Source of the DNA: Pseudoalteromonas rubra
GTDB lineage: Bacteria; Pseudomonadota; Gammaproteobacteria; Enterobacterales; Alteromonadaceae
Length of the DNA stretch: 64,000 bases
Reading direction: 5' to 3'
NCBI RefSeq assembly: GCF_005887095.1
Contig: NZ_PNCI01000013.1
Span: forward strand, 106,207 to 170,206
The notes under the pieces were generated by a model. That model did not search any database and was not told the origin of the DNA. It worked only from the letters and a program-made list of their open reading frames with translations. Within the stretch, counting starts at the first letter, position 1. The number at the start of each line of letters is the position of its first letter. The position numbers and the translations under genes are program-made. Below, in pieces: positions 41,404 through 50,242 of the stretch.

Positions 41404-42492
41404 ATGCACACTTTATTTGAACCTGTTCAGTACGGCAGCATCGCTACATCTAACCGATTTGTAATGGCCCCTATGAGCCGTAACCGCGCCACAGAACAAG
41501 GCCACGCAACGGCGCTGATGGCAACCTATTACGGTCAACGCGCGAGTGCCGGGTTGATCATCTCTGAAGGCATACAGCCCAGCCAGGTTGGTCAGGGTTA
41601 TATGAATTCGCCAGGACTGCACACGCTGCAGCAGGCAAAAAGCTGGTTGCAAGTAACCGATTCGGTTCACGCACAAGGGGGCAAAATTGTTGCACAACTC
41701 ATGCACTGCGGCCGCATAGGCCACCCCAGCCTGTATCCCAGTGCACACCAGTCTGTCGCCCCCAGTGCCATTACTGCGCAGGGTCAGACGTATACGCCGG
41801 ATGGTATGAAAGACTTTGCTCCACCCCGGGCGCTCGCTATGGATGAAATCCAAAGCACAATTTCAGACTACGTACAAGCAGCCAGATACGCCATTATGGG
41901 AGGCTTTGACGGTGTCGAAATCCACGCTGGTAATGGGTTTCTGCCGCACCAGTTTCTGGCCAACAATACCAATCTGCGACAAGACAACTATGGTGGCAGC
42001 ATTGAAAATCGAACGCGTTTTACGCTGGAGATAGTCGCGGCAGTCTCAGACGCCATTGGCGCCGATTGCATCGGCTTGCGTATTTCGCCTCACAATACCT
42101 TCAACGATATCGCCGAAACGGACAGCGAACAGTTATACAGCGCGCTGATTCAAGCACTGCCCACCGAGCTGGCTTATCTACACATTATGGAAGCTGCATG
42201 CCGTGAAACCAGTGATGCAATACGTCGATTATGGAAAGGGGCATTGATCCTGAACCCACATAACCACTGGGAAGACGGGCCTGTCACGCCAGCAATTGCA
42301 GACAAAGTATTGCAACAAGATCTGTGCGATGGAGTGAGTCTGGGTGCTTTATTTGTCGCAAATCCGGACCTGGTAGACAGAGCCAGGCTGAACGCACCTT
42401 TAAACAATATGGATGACAGCACCCTGTACGGCGGTGGCGCCAAGGGTTACACGGATTACCCGACACTGAACGAAGTCGCCCAGGCGGTATAA
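41404..42492 (+). CDS. Old yellow enzyme family ene-reductase (NemA-like)
   Basis: A 362-residue FMN-dependent ene-reductase. Motifs: FVMAPMSRNRA, GRIGHPSL, the catalytic His/Asn pair in DGVEIHAGNGFLPHQFL, GGSIENRTRFTLEIV and GVSLGALFVANPDL. OYEs reduce electron-poor alkenes, quinones and nitro compounds with NADPH. AAGGAAAATACT sets the ATG. NemA is a fair comparison, but substrate cannot be read from sequence. It ends the operon before a bidirectional hairpin. Confidence 0.92.
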   Translation: MHTLFEPVQYGSIATSNRFVMAPMSRNRATEQGHATALMATYYGQRASAGLIISEGIQPSQVGQGYMNSPGLHTLQQAKSWLQVTDSVHAQGGKIVAQLMHCGRIGHPSLYPSAHQSVAPSAITAQGQTYTPDGMKDFAPPRALAMDEIQSTISDYVQAARYAIMGGFDGVEIHAGNGFLPHQFLANNTNLRQDNYGGSIENRTRFTLEIVAAVSDAIGADCIGLRISPHNTFNDIAETDSEQLYSALIQALPTELAYLHIMEAACRETSDAIRRLWKGALILNPHNHWEDGPVTPAIADKVLQQDLCDGVSLGALFVANPDLVDRARLNAPLNNMDDSTLYGGGAKGYTDYPTLNEVAQAV

Positions 42493-42517
42493 AAAAAGGG
42501 GTGAGTAGTCACCCCTT
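42491..42517. terminator. Bidirectional terminator between ene-reductase and peptide gene
   Basis: AAGGGGTGA (42496-42504) and TCACCCCTT (42509-42517) make a 9-bp stem with a 4-nt loop. On the minus strand it is followed by seven T, a strong terminator for the peptide gene. On the plus strand the tail TTCTTATAT is weaker. Confidence 0.88.
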
Positions 42518-42531
42518 CTTATATAAACCTG

Positions 42532-42729
42532 TTAGTTACATCCATCCCAGGTCTGGCAACGACGTTGTGTCAGACAGTCTGCGTCCCACGTCATGCAATA
42601 GTACTTTTGCTCTGTCCAGCAAGCGTAGTAAGAGCCTGCGCCACCAGCGACATTCGGTGTTTGGCCTTCCAGTGTTTTGCCGGAGAAGGTTAAACGTTTG
42701 AGCTGTTTTTTATTTAGATTAAGTTTCAT
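42532..42729 (-). CDS. Cys/Trp-rich precursor-like peptide A
   Basis: A 65-residue peptide. The leader-like N-terminus MKLNLNKKQLKRLTFSGKTL ends with NVAGG, a double-glycine-type site. The 36-residue core that follows is rich in aromatics and has five Cys residues (YYACWTEQKYYC...). The leader resembles precursors of ribosomally made peptides with GG leaders. No modification, C39-peptidase or transporter gene is adjacent. It has its own AAGGAAACTGTG RBS and terminator. It could be a RiPP, a bacteriocin or a disulfide peptide. Confidence 0.75.
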   Translation of the reverse strand: MKLNLNKKQLKRLTFSGKTLEGQTPNVAGGAGSYYACWTEQKYYCMTWDADCLTQRRCQTWDGCN

Positions 42730-42861
42730 CACAGTTTCCTTGTAGTTGTTTCAGGTAATACCAACCACAGCCTATCACAGATAAATTAATTAAATATTTT
42801 ACTTTGTTTTCACACTTGTCCTATGTTAGCTTGATTACCGTAACAAACAAAGGAGATAACT

Positions 42862-43023
42862 ATGTTACTAAAACTAAAAAAGAAACCAATGAAAGCCCTA
42901 TCTAACGACAAAGCGGGCGTACCTGCAAACATGACACCACAAGTTGCTGGTGGTGTAGAGCAAACTTACTACTGCTGGTCAGATCATCGCTGCCCAGGCA
43001 CACAAACTTCTTGGTTGTGCTAA
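42862..43023 (+). CDS. Cys-rich precursor-like peptide B
   Basis: A 53-residue peptide: leader MLLKLKKKPMKALSNDKAGV, site PQVAGG, then a core with YYCWSDHRCPG and a C-terminal WLC. It is divergent from peptide A and shares the Lys/Leu-rich leader and VAGG site. AAAGGAGATAAC precedes the ATG, and a terminator follows. It was found by reading the intergenic DNA. Confidence 0.75.
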   Translation: MLLKLKKKPMKALSNDKAGVPANMTPQVAGGVEQTYYCWSDHRCPGTQTSWLC

Positions 43024-43039
43024 TCACCCAGTGAAGTTT

Positions 43040-43074
43040 AAGCCCGCTGAACGAATCACCTATCAGGCGGGCTT
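43040..43074 (+). terminator. Terminator-like hairpin after peptide B
   Basis: AAGCCCGCTGA pairs with TCAGGCGGGCTT (one bulged G), 16 nt after the peptide stop. The tail ATCAGG lacks a U-run, but stem strength suggests a transcript end. Confidence 0.6.
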
Positions 43075-43401
43075 ATCAGGCAGTTTGATTTTAAACATTT
43101 TTTACCCAGTACTTATTCAAACACTCCCCTCTGTCCACAAATTTTATTCTACTTAATGTAAGAATATGCACCCAGCAGGCTTGAGTGCATCTGCCCGACA
43201 TAGTTTCTTATACATACCACTAATTTATCGTTTTTACTTATCCACCGACTAAGGCTCAAATTTCAATCGAAAATCAGCCTAAAAACCAGGCCAGACAGAA
43301 AAGTCACAACATTGTGATGGTTTTGTGATAATTCCGGGAGCGATTTTCCATAATTTGCCTGCATGCTTGTCAGGGTCAAATCCAAACAACAAGAGTAAAT
43401 T
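43075..43401. other. Intergenic region upstream of the spondin-domain operon
   Basis: About 325 bp, AT-rich, without a supported gene. It holds the promoter region of the spondin genes. A TTGTGATGGTTTTGTGATAA motif near 43312 resembles a regulator half-site pair, but no factor can be named. Confidence 0.5.
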
Positions 43402-44103
43402 ATGAAAACACGCATCATCCCCCTCATCACAGGTATTTTACTGGCATCTGGCACAGCCAGCGCAGCTTCTCTGGACGTTAAGATCACTAACCTGACACAA
43501 GGGATTTACTTTACTCCCTTACTGGTGAGTGCCCATACCAGCAACGCCATGTTATTCCAAACTGGAGAGCAAGCGTCTGAAGCACTTCAGGCGATGGCCG
43601 AAGGTGGCTCACTAACCGGTCTGAGCGAGATACTGACGGGTGTCAATGCCAACACCATGGAAAACCCGGCTGGAGGTCTGCTCGGACCGGTTGCTTCAAC
43701 AATGACCAGTCTGGAAACCGATGCCGGAAACGACCGCCTGTCTATCGTCGCCATGATGCTGCCTACTAACGACGGTTTCGTTGGTCTCAATAGCTGGCCC
43801 ATTCCAACTACACCAGGCACATATCATATCTACCTGAATGCCTACGATGCCGGAACAGAAGCAAACAATGAGTTGGTGGTGGATGGCTCTGGCGCACCCA
43901 ACACCCCAGGGATCCCCGCATCTCCGGGCGCTGCTCCAGGTACTCAGGGCAGCGGTGTGACGGAAACTGAAAGTAACACGCTTGTTCATATTCATCGCGG
44001 CAATTTAGGTGACGACGACACAACAGGCGGTAAAAGCGATTTGCACAATACGGTTCACCGCTGGTTAAACCCGGTTGCTAAAGTGACTGTAACAGTTAAG
44101 TAA
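43402..44103 (+). CDS. Exported Spondin_N-domain protein 1
   Basis: A 233-residue secreted protein with signal peptide MKTRIIPLITGILLASGTAS. The Spondin_N pattern follows: LDVKITNLTQGIYFTPLLVS, then EQASEALQAMAEGGSLTGL, DRLSIVAMMLPTNDGFVGLN and YLNAYDAGTEANNE. Bacterial spondin-domain proteins are envelope or secreted proteins of unknown activity. It is followed after 10 nt by a second spondin protein, then by a two-component system. Confidence 0.88.
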   Translation: MKTRIIPLITGILLASGTASAASLDVKITNLTQGIYFTPLLVSAHTSNAMLFQTGEQASEALQAMAEGGSLTGLSEILTGVNANTMENPAGGLLGPVASTMTSLETDAGNDRLSIVAMMLPTNDGFVGLNSWPIPTTPGTYHIYLNAYDAGTEANNELVVDGSGAPNTPGIPASPGAAPGTQGSGVTETESNTLVHIHRGNLGDDDTTGGKSDLHNTVHRWLNPVAKVTVTVK

Positions 44104-44113
44104 GGGGTCCATT

Positions 44114-44890
44114 ATGAAACTATTCAGACTTACCCTGCCCGCAGCCTGCTTAGTATTAGCGGCCTGTGGCAGTGACAATGACGACCCTATGCCGACTACG
44201 ATGCCGGATGAAGATATGCAAATGGTCGATGACCCTGCACCCGTTGACCCAGTAGATCCGGTTGATCCGGTCGACCCGGTTGACCCAACCCCGACAACCA
44301 TCGAGTTAGTGGTCACGGCAACAAACCTGACCTATGCACAACCCTTGTCTCCCATCGCAGTTGCACTGCACCAGGAAGGACAATTCTGGCAAGTGGGTGA
44401 ACCGGCCAGCAATGCACTGGAGGTACTGGCTGAGGGCGGCGATAACAGCGACCTGCTTGCACTCGGTGTTGTACAAAGTAAGGCCAGTGCAACCGCCCCC
44501 TTACCACCCGGACAAAAAACCCAGCTGACGCTGACCCATGACTCGCTTGACGGACAAAAGTTATCTCTGATCTCCATGATGGTGAATACAAATGATGGCT
44601 TTACCGGTCTTAATGGTTTGGATGTGTCTGCAATGACAGTGGGTCAAGCCATGACGTTCACGACACATGCCTACGACGCGGGCACAGAGGCCAATACAGA
44701 AGCTCAGGGCACCATACCCGGCCCGGCGGATGGTGGCACCGGATTTAGTGCCGACAGAGAAGCGTTAAACAAGGTGGCTATGCACCCTGGTGTGGTTGGA
44801 ATGGATGATGGACTGACAACATCTGTATTGACGAGCAGTCATAAATTCGACAACCCGCTGATGACGGTTACCATTACAAGAACCAAGTAG
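44114..44890 (+). CDS. Spondin_N-domain lipoprotein 2
   Basis: A 258-residue lipoprotein: signal MKLFRLTLPAACLVLAACGS with the lipobox Cys, then an acidic linker with five consecutive VDP repeats (encoded by a short tandem repeat near 44240-44290), then a Spondin_N domain (ELVVTATNLTYAQPLSPIAV, SLISMMVNTNDGFTGLNGLD, AYDAGTEANTEAQG). It is a paralogue of the upstream gene. It would be anchored to a membrane by lipid. The VDP run is expansion-prone. Confidence 0.88.
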   Translation: MKLFRLTLPAACLVLAACGSDNDDPMPTTMPDEDMQMVDDPAPVDPVDPVDPVDPVDPTPTTIELVVTATNLTYAQPLSPIAVALHQEGQFWQVGEPASNALEVLAEGGDNSDLLALGVVQSKASATAPLPPGQKTQLTLTHDSLDGQKLSLISMMVNTNDGFTGLNGLDVSAMTVGQAMTFTTHAYDAGTEANTEAQGTIPGPADGGTGFSADREALNKVAMHPGVVGMDDGLTTSVLTSSHKFDNPLMTVTITRTK

Positions 44891-44961
44891 TCTCCGAGCC
44901 GCTCCGTAACCGTTGCGGTTGCGGAGCGCGAACAGCCGGTGTCAGCCACCGGTGCGGAGAC
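44890..44961 (+). promoter_or_regulatory. Structured leader that can sequester the response regulator RBS
   Basis: Outer stem GTCTCCG (44890-44896) / CGGAGAC (44955-44961) contains the GGAGA ribosome binding site of the next gene. Inside are CGCTCCG/CGGAGCG (44900-44906, 44922-44928; capped by AACCG/CGGTT) and CCGGTG/CACCGG (44936-44941, 44947-44952). The result is a three-way junction with perfect helices. Two CTCCG and two CGGAG segments allow alternative pairing, so an RNA switch is plausible. Confidence 0.7.
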
Positions 44962-44966
44962 CTGCT

Positions 44967-45692
44967 ATGCAGCAAAAAGTGCTTATCGTTGAAGACGATG
45001 CCGATATTGCCGATCTATTGCGCGTTCATCTGAACGAGTTGGATCTCGACGTAGAACATCTTGCCAGTGGAGATCGGGTTATGCCACATCTGAGCAATCA
45101 TCATTATGCCATCGTCATACTCGATATCATGCTGCCCGAAGTCGATGGCCTGACCTTGTGCCGGGAGATCAAAACACGCTATCCCAAAGTCAGTGTGATC
45201 ATGATGACGTCGAAAAGCAGTGAAATGGACCGCATTATTGGCCTTGAAATGGGGGCCGACGACTATATCTGCAAGCCCTTTAGTTACCGGGAATTTCAGG
45301 CCAGAGTTAAGGCTCAACTCAGACACATTAAACTGTTATGCGAACCACAACAACAAGCGGCAACAACTCCCAGCCCGGTGGTGATTGGCCAACTACATAT
45401 CGACCCGCATTTTCATGAACTGACTTTACAGCAAACCCCCGTAGACCTTACTGCCACAGAGTTTGATTTAGTGTTGTTTTTTGCCCGCCACCCCAACCAG
45501 GTGTTTTCCCGGGCTCAGCTTTTGGAGTCGGTGTGGGGCTATGATCATCTGGGCTATGAACACACTGTCAATTCCCATATTAACCGCATTCGCAACAAGT
45601 TTGAGCAAATTACCGAGCATACGATCATAGAAACCGTATGGGGTGTGGGCTACAAACTTAATGCCAAACCGCTACAGCAGGAAATGCAATGA
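44967..45692 (+). CDS. OmpR-family response regulator
   Basis: A 241-residue regulator with receiver (VEDDADIADLL, phosphoacceptor D53 in IVILDIMLPEVDGL, K in YICKPFSYREF) and a winged-helix DNA-binding domain (ELTLQQTPVDLTATEFDLVL, NSHINRIRNKFE, ETVWGVGYKL). The ATG at 44967 follows the GGAGACCTGCT RBS that can be hidden in the leader junction. The kinase gene overlaps it by ATGA. It probably controls the spondin genes upstream. Confidence 0.94.
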   Translation: MQQKVLIVEDDADIADLLRVHLNELDLDVEHLASGDRVMPHLSNHHYAIVILDIMLPEVDGLTLCREIKTRYPKVSVIMMTSKSSEMDRIIGLEMGADDYICKPFSYREFQARVKAQLRHIKLLCEPQQQAATTPSPVVIGQLHIDPHFHELTLQQTPVDLTATEFDLVLFFARHPNQVFSRAQLLESVWGYDHLGYEHTVNSHINRIRNKFEQITEHTIIETVWGVGYKLNAKPLQQEMQ

Positions 45693-47155
45693 CTCTCTCT
45701 CTTTATCACCGCCTCGCACTGACAATCACAGCCGTTTTTATGCTTATCGTGTCGGTGTTTGTCTGGTGGACCCAGAATCTGTCATCGGTTTCACGTGCAC
45801 AGGCAGAGCAACAACTGCATATTGGGCTTGCTGAGCATCTGGCACAGGATAACCCGCTACTCCAGCAAGGAGTCTACGACTATAAGGCGCTGGAGAACCT
45901 GTTTCATACCCTGATGGTGTTGGGCCCGGCATTTGAATTCTATTTTGTTGATCCCAGCGGCAAGCTGCTGACCTACTCTGCCAAACCAGGCGAGGTAAAA
46001 CGCGAGTCGATTAATTTAAGCCCGCTGGTACAGCTAATCAACGCCCCCGCCAGACTCCCGGTGTATGGCGATGATCCACGCGCTCTAACAGGGCAAAAGA
46101 TCTTTTCTGTTGCACCTGTGTATAACGAACAAAAGTTGCAGGGATATCTGTACGTTATTATTGGCTCGTCGATTTATGACTCGATTGTGGCGCAGCTCAA
46201 CAGTTCTGATCAACTGGTAAAACAGGCAGTATGGCTGGGTGTCTTTTTACTGCTTTTATTTATCACCCTGCTGTTGCTGTTCCGTTTTATGACCAAACCT
46301 TTGAAGCGTTTGAATCAATATATTCGCACCGTTGAGGCGCATAAATTTGATATTGAACAAGCCCCCCTGCTTGAGTGGCAGCAACAGGATAATGAAATCC
46401 ATCAGCTGGGCAACGGCATCAACACCATGCTGCACACCATCAATCTGCAGATGTCCCAACTGACAGCGGTGGATGAGCAACGCCGCCAGCTGCTGGCGCA
46501 TCTGTCACATGACTTGCGCACCCCATTAGCCTCTTTACAGGGCTATCTCGAACTGGTTGAGCGAGGATCTGCAGCAACCGGCGACATGCAGCGTTACATG
46601 GAGATTGCCCTGAAAAACTGCTCACAACTGAAAAATCTCATCGACCAGATCTTCGAGCTGGCACATCTGGAATCCGGACATACTCAGGTGCATTTTGAGG
46701 TCTTTAATATGGGTGAACTCATTTACGATGTGCTCGCCAAGTTTGCCCTCAAAGCCCAGCAGGCTGAGATCACCCTGCGCGTCACCCCCACGGAATGTGA
46801 CTATGTGGTGTACTCAGACATCGCCAAACTAGAACGCGTACTGAGTAACTTAATAGAGAATGCACTGCGTCACACCCCGGCTGGTGGCATTATCTCTATT
46901 GCCGTAAATCCCAAGGATGGCGGTTACGATATTGCAGTTCAGGACACAGGAGTTGGGATCAGTCCCAAAGAGCTGCCCTATATTTTTGAAGCGCGCTATC
47001 AGGCCAGCAACAGCAAAGGCTGCAAAAAAACCCATGCAGGCCTTGGCCTGGCCATAACCGCCAGACTATTAAAACTGCTCAAGTCAGAAATCAAGGTAAA
47101 CAGCCAACTTGGTCAGGGCAGCGAATTTGTATTTCAGATAAGAGGCGCCGAGTGA
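45689..47155 (+). CDS. Sensor histidine kinase partner of the OmpR-type regulator
   Basis: A 488-residue membrane kinase. TM1 about 8-27, periplasmic domain 28-178 (with FEFYFVDPSGKLLTYSAKPG), TM2 about 180-200, HAMP about 200-255, HisKA with H274 in AHLSHDLRTPLASLQ, HATPase with NLIENALRHTP, DTGVGISPKE and GLGLAITARLLKLL. ATGA overlap with the regulator gene indicates a two-gene operon. Confidence 0.94.
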   Translation: MTLSLYHRLALTITAVFMLIVSVFVWWTQNLSSVSRAQAEQQLHIGLAEHLAQDNPLLQQGVYDYKALENLFHTLMVLGPAFEFYFVDPSGKLLTYSAKPGEVKRESINLSPLVQLINAPARLPVYGDDPRALTGQKIFSVAPVYNEQKLQGYLYVIIGSSIYDSIVAQLNSSDQLVKQAVWLGVFLLLLFITLLLLFRFMTKPLKRLNQYIRTVEAHKFDIEQAPLLEWQQQDNEIHQLGNGINTMLHTINLQMSQLTAVDEQRRQLLAHLSHDLRTPLASLQGYLELVERGSAATGDMQRYMEIALKNCSQLKNLIDQIFELAHLESGHTQVHFEVFNMGELIYDVLAKFALKAQQAEITLRVTPTECDYVVYSDIAKLERVLSNLIENALRHTPAGGIISIAVNPKDGGYDIAVQDTGVGISPKELPYIFEARYQASNSKGCKKTHAGLGLAITARLLKLLKSEIKVNSQLGQGSEFVFQIRGAE

Positions 47156-47396
47156 TAATTCACTTGGCCTTTCGATAATCTCTGCACCCGGATTTTTAGC
47201 CTGGACCATTTGAACAGTGCGGACAAACTCAAAAGTGCCAAGCAGCTACGTATCTGCACTGGGCTGGGTGTGTTAATAAATCTTCCCTCCCACCTTACTC
47301 AGCCTCAATGTTGTAAATTAGTTATTAAATAGTTATTATCCTTCAATTTCAATCAAAGGTACTAGATAAGTATCCATTGAGCAGGAATAAGGAACC

Positions 47397-47822
47397 GTGA
47401 CTGTGAGGGACAGGCCACACATGATAACCGGGGACGACTTGAAGAGCATGCGTCTTCTGGCCGGGAAAACACAACAGCACATGGCTGAGTTAGTCGACAT
47501 TTCCAGAAAATGGCTTACTAAATTCAATGTTAACAAAGTACATGAAGTGCACCTGACTCATGCTGAAGGTATTATCGCGGGCATCTACCGTGTTATCACC
47601 ATCGTAATGTGGCTTGCACTAGCAGAAAATATACTCCGGAATTTGGCACAGCTTGGGGTAGACAAAGAAATAGCCGATATGTTTTATAACTGGACCTTCA
47701 TTTACTACAACTATGAACTATTTATCTATCCATTGAGAGCCATAATCTGCGGTCTTGTGCTTTCCCTGTTAATAGTCTCCAGTATCGATACCGAACGTTT
47801 AGAAAAGAATCAAACGTCTTAA
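47397..47822 (+). CDS. Small protein with HTH-like N-terminus and two membrane segments
   Basis: A 141-residue protein. Residues 12-44 resemble an XRE-type HTH (DLKSMRLLAGKTQQHMAELV). TM helices lie at about 58-80 and 110-130. DNA binding plus membrane anchoring is unusual; it may be a membrane-tethered regulator, or the HTH is a chance match. GTG start with AAGGAACC upstream. No partner gene stands out. Confidence 0.65.
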   Translation: MTVRDRPHMITGDDLKSMRLLAGKTQQHMAELVDISRKWLTKFNVNKVHEVHLTHAEGIIAGIYRVITIVMWLALAENILRNLAQLGVDKEIADMFYNWTFIYYNYELFIYPLRAIICGLVLSLLIVSSIDTERLEKNQTS

Positions 47823-48340
47823 TACCTCAAGCGAGTATTGCAAAGATCTTTATAACTTATTGTCACAAGTCTCCACACGCTAGCCAAACCAGACGATCGG
47901 GCTTGGTTAGCTCATAAATATTGTTTCAGTTTTATCGGAGGTGCTTAAGGACACTCGCTCCGTAAGCGTGCGGCTAACTACACCTAAAAGCCAACATGCC
48001 AAGGCAGTAAACTGTCGATGTCGCGCTGTGGCTTAGCTGATTTGTTTAAGCAATGCATCACGTTTTTTTGCAGAACATCCTCCCTTAAATTGTCGTGCAG
48101 ATGGGGGATGTCAATCATCCAAGTACACAACTATTAATTTAGGGACAATTTTTTCTGAACATATCGTGTACTATGGTGTCGTCACGCATGGTGTTATTAT
48201 CTAATTCGTTTTTAACGAAATGAATTAGTTCAAACAATACCGTGTGAGTCCATCACATTGATTTTAGTTATGAATATCTGGGGACTTCTCAGAATTCGGT
48301 GTTATGTGTTTACGTAAAAATCTAAGTTAAGGAGATCTTT
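47823..48340. other. Intergenic region with start of repeat array
   Basis: About 520 bp without a supported gene. From 48082 it contains the first of three related repeats, and at 48301 a GTTATGT core-site-like motif. The upstream half (47823-48080) holds nothing recognised. Confidence 0.6.
48082..48297 (+). repeat. Repeat R1 of a three-copy family
   Basis: Shares most of its sequence with R2 (50243-50417) and partly with R3 (51195-51314). Shared blocks: AAATTGTCGTGCAG, the hairpin GGATG..CATCC, TAGGGACAATTTTTTCTGAA, CACGCATGGTGTT, and GTCCATCACAT. The interval from CACGCATGG to ACCGTGTG can form a long imperfect stem-loop. The downstream segment TCTGGGGACTTCTCAG is shared with R3 as TCTGGGGATGCCTCAG. 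Confidence 0.8.
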
Positions 48341-48544
48341 TTGGGTATCAGTGTTTGGCAGTTACTAATAACTCCTGTGTTACTTAGTATTACAATTTTG
48401 CCAGTCTTAATGGCTTTATTTTCGAAACAAACTTCCAGGACCCAAAAAATTGTATGGTGTTTACTCTCCTTTATGTTTTCATGGGTTGGATATCTATCTT
48501 ATTACTTTTTAGTGGTAAGAAGTCTTGGCAAAGACAATACATAA
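48341..48544 (+). CDS. Small two-helix membrane protein
   Basis: A 67-residue protein with two TM helices (about 5-24 and 38-58; WQLLITPVLLSITILPVLMA). TTG start with AAGGAG 7 nt upstream. The pattern resembles short PLDc_N-like or superinfection-type membrane peptides, but no family is claimed. First gene of the low-GC array. Confidence 0.65.
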   Translation: MGISVWQLLITPVLLSITILPVLMALFSKQTSRTQKIVWCLLSFMFSWVGYLSYYFLVVRSLGKDNT

Positions 48545-48554
48545 ATTTTCACCA

Positions 48555-48837
48555 ATGAAAAAAGTTCTGGTTTCAATTTTTTCTACATTGCTATGTGTTC
48601 TGGTTTGTATTGATGCCAAATGGTTACTGTGGTTTGGATCATGACAAAGCTTTGACTGTCATTCAAGATTACTTTGGCAATGGCTACGCCCCATCGCCTC
48701 ATTATATAGAAAAGCCCTATTCATCCTTTTTGGTATATTGGCCTTTGATTATAGGTTTTATATTTCTGGCGGTTATTGGCTTGTACACTTATGCTTTTGT
48801 TCGCAACATGATGTTTTCAGATAAAAATAAAAGCTAA
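48555..48837 (+). pseudogene. Probable frameshifted small membrane protein gene
   Basis: An ATG at 48555 starts MKKVLVSIFSTLLCVLVC, a signal/TM-like start, but that frame stops after 29 codons. The +1 frame from 48595 is open to 48837 and encodes YCGLDHDKALTVIQDYFGNG and a second TM helix. Removing one T from the T6 run near 48578-48583 joins them into one protein (MKKVLVSIFLHCYVFWFVLM..). This is a real frameshift, a phase-variable homopolymer or a sequence error. Without the join, a GTG at 48595 could start an 80-residue protein. Confidence 0.6.
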
Positions 48838-48923
48838 TCCTGGTGTAAGGGACGCTGGCAACAAGTTACCAAAACGCGTACATTATCCCAAAGTTGCTAA
48901 CCGTTATGTTTCTGGAAATATTT

Positions 48924-49211
48924 ATGAAGAGGCGCTTTAGAAGCCAATTAGACTTTCTTTCTGTTATCACTATATCCGCCACTCTGGGGTTTGGGGCTGG
49001 CTTGCTCGGCGCGGTTTTAGTTTTTATCACGGCAATGCAATCAGGACAGCCTGAACAGGTAATAATGGGTTTAGTGGTTACTCCTATCACCTCAGCACTT
49101 GGCGGTGCTTTGTCTGGAATGCTCGGATTTCCATTTTACTATTGGTACTCAAATAAGATTAGCGGTCAAAAAATATCAGGTAAGTTCGCTGAAATACCTG
49201 ATGGAGATTGA
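48924..49211 (+). CDS. Small membrane protein with two helices
   Basis: A 95-residue protein. The Arg/Lys-rich N-terminus MKRRFRSQLDFLSVITISAT enters TM1 (GFGAGLLGAVLVFITAM), and TM2 is SALGGALSGMLGFPFYYWYS. No family recognised. The ATG at 48924 is preferred because GGAAAT lies 8 nt upstream; an ATG at 48906 is possible. GTTATGT just upstream resembles an integron core site. Confidence 0.6.
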   Translation: MKRRFRSQLDFLSVITISATLGFGAGLLGAVLVFITAMQSGQPEQVIMGLVVTPITSALGGALSGMLGFPFYYWYSNKISGQKISGKFAEIPDGD

Positions 49212-49575
49212 GCTTACACGGGCTTAAAACCTTTGGCTTGAAAATTTTTTCAAGTTGAGCCTGCCCGAGCAAAGCACACACGTTTTGAGGTGGGTGCCCC
49301 GAGGCGCACTGAAGCGCTTTATAAGCATTCCCTCCAGCAAATTCGATACTGGATATACAAACAGAAACTTAAGCGTTGTTCAATAACATTATTCGGCCCG
49401 ATTCGTTCAAATTTCACATATCTGTGACTTTGTCAGTTGGAACAGGTTGTTTACTTTAATTTCTCACTTTAAGGTCATAGTGTTATGTGATAACGTCAAA
49501 TGCATCAATTTATGTTCCGACATGTCAGGGCAGAATGAATGGTTATGTACTAGGGCTAAAAAATCAGGTCAGGCG
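49212..49575. other. Intergenic region before the FlaR-like gene
   Basis: About 360 bp without a supported gene. It contains a GTTATGT motif at 49482-49488 preceded by TTCTCACTTTAAGG. This is the second or third site of that kind in the array. Nothing else is recognised. Confidence 0.5.
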
Positions 49576-50109
49576 ATGAAAAGAATCAATGTAATAGGAA
49601 CTAGTGGTAGTGGAAAAAGTACTTTCAGCCGCATGCTTGCGAGTGAGCTCAATTATCCTTATTTAGAAATGGATGCCATATTCTGGAAGCCTAATTGGCA
49701 AGAGTCTTCAGATGAAGAGTTCTTTTCAAACTTGGCTGACTGGTTAAGTGGCGAACATTGGGTTCTTGATGGCAATTACAGCCGTACTTCAGAAATTAAA
49801 TGGGGTAGAGTCGATACCATCATTTGGGTTGATTATTCTTTTGCAAGGACACTATTTCAAGCCGTGAAAAGGGCTTTTATCCGTATTGTGACAAAGAAGG
49901 AATTATGGGGTAAAACAGGTAATGTGGAATCGTTCAGAAAGTGCTTTCTAAGCAAAAAATCGATCATCCTTTGGACATTGCAAACATACAGCTACAATCG
50001 AGTTCGCTACGCCGAATTACTTAACGACCCCAAATACAGTCATATCAAGTTCGTAAGGATAACAAGCCCCAAAAAGGCACAGACGTTCATAGACGAGTTA
50101 CGCACATAA
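49576..50109 (+). CDS. P-loop kinase-like protein (FlaR/adenylate-kinase-related)
   Basis: A 177-residue P-loop protein: Walker A GTSGSGKST, then LDGNYSRTSEI and DTIIWVDYSF. The opening MKRINVIGTSGSGKSTFSRM and YLEMDAIFWKPNWQ is typical of the group called DNA topology modulation protein FlaR, small kinase-like ATPases of unclear role. The 3' end runs into ACATAAC, complementary to GTTATGT. Low GC relative to neighbouring core genes. Confidence 0.8.
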   Translation: MKRINVIGTSGSGKSTFSRMLASELNYPYLEMDAIFWKPNWQESSDEEFFSNLADWLSGEHWVLDGNYSRTSEIKWGRVDTIIWVDYSFARTLFQAVKRAFIRIVTKKELWGKTGNVESFRKCFLSKKSIILWTLQTYSYNRVRYAELLNDPKYSHIKFVRITSPKKAQTFIDELRT

Positions 50110-50242
50110 CAAGAGGCTTTGGCGTCAACAACTAAATTTCAGCATTTGGTGCTTCCCACACTGTTCCGCCTCTGAGCATCGAGTTCAGGTAACGACCCCC
50201 TTTCAAACACAGGCAACTGAAAAGCGTTTTTGAAGGTATCCA

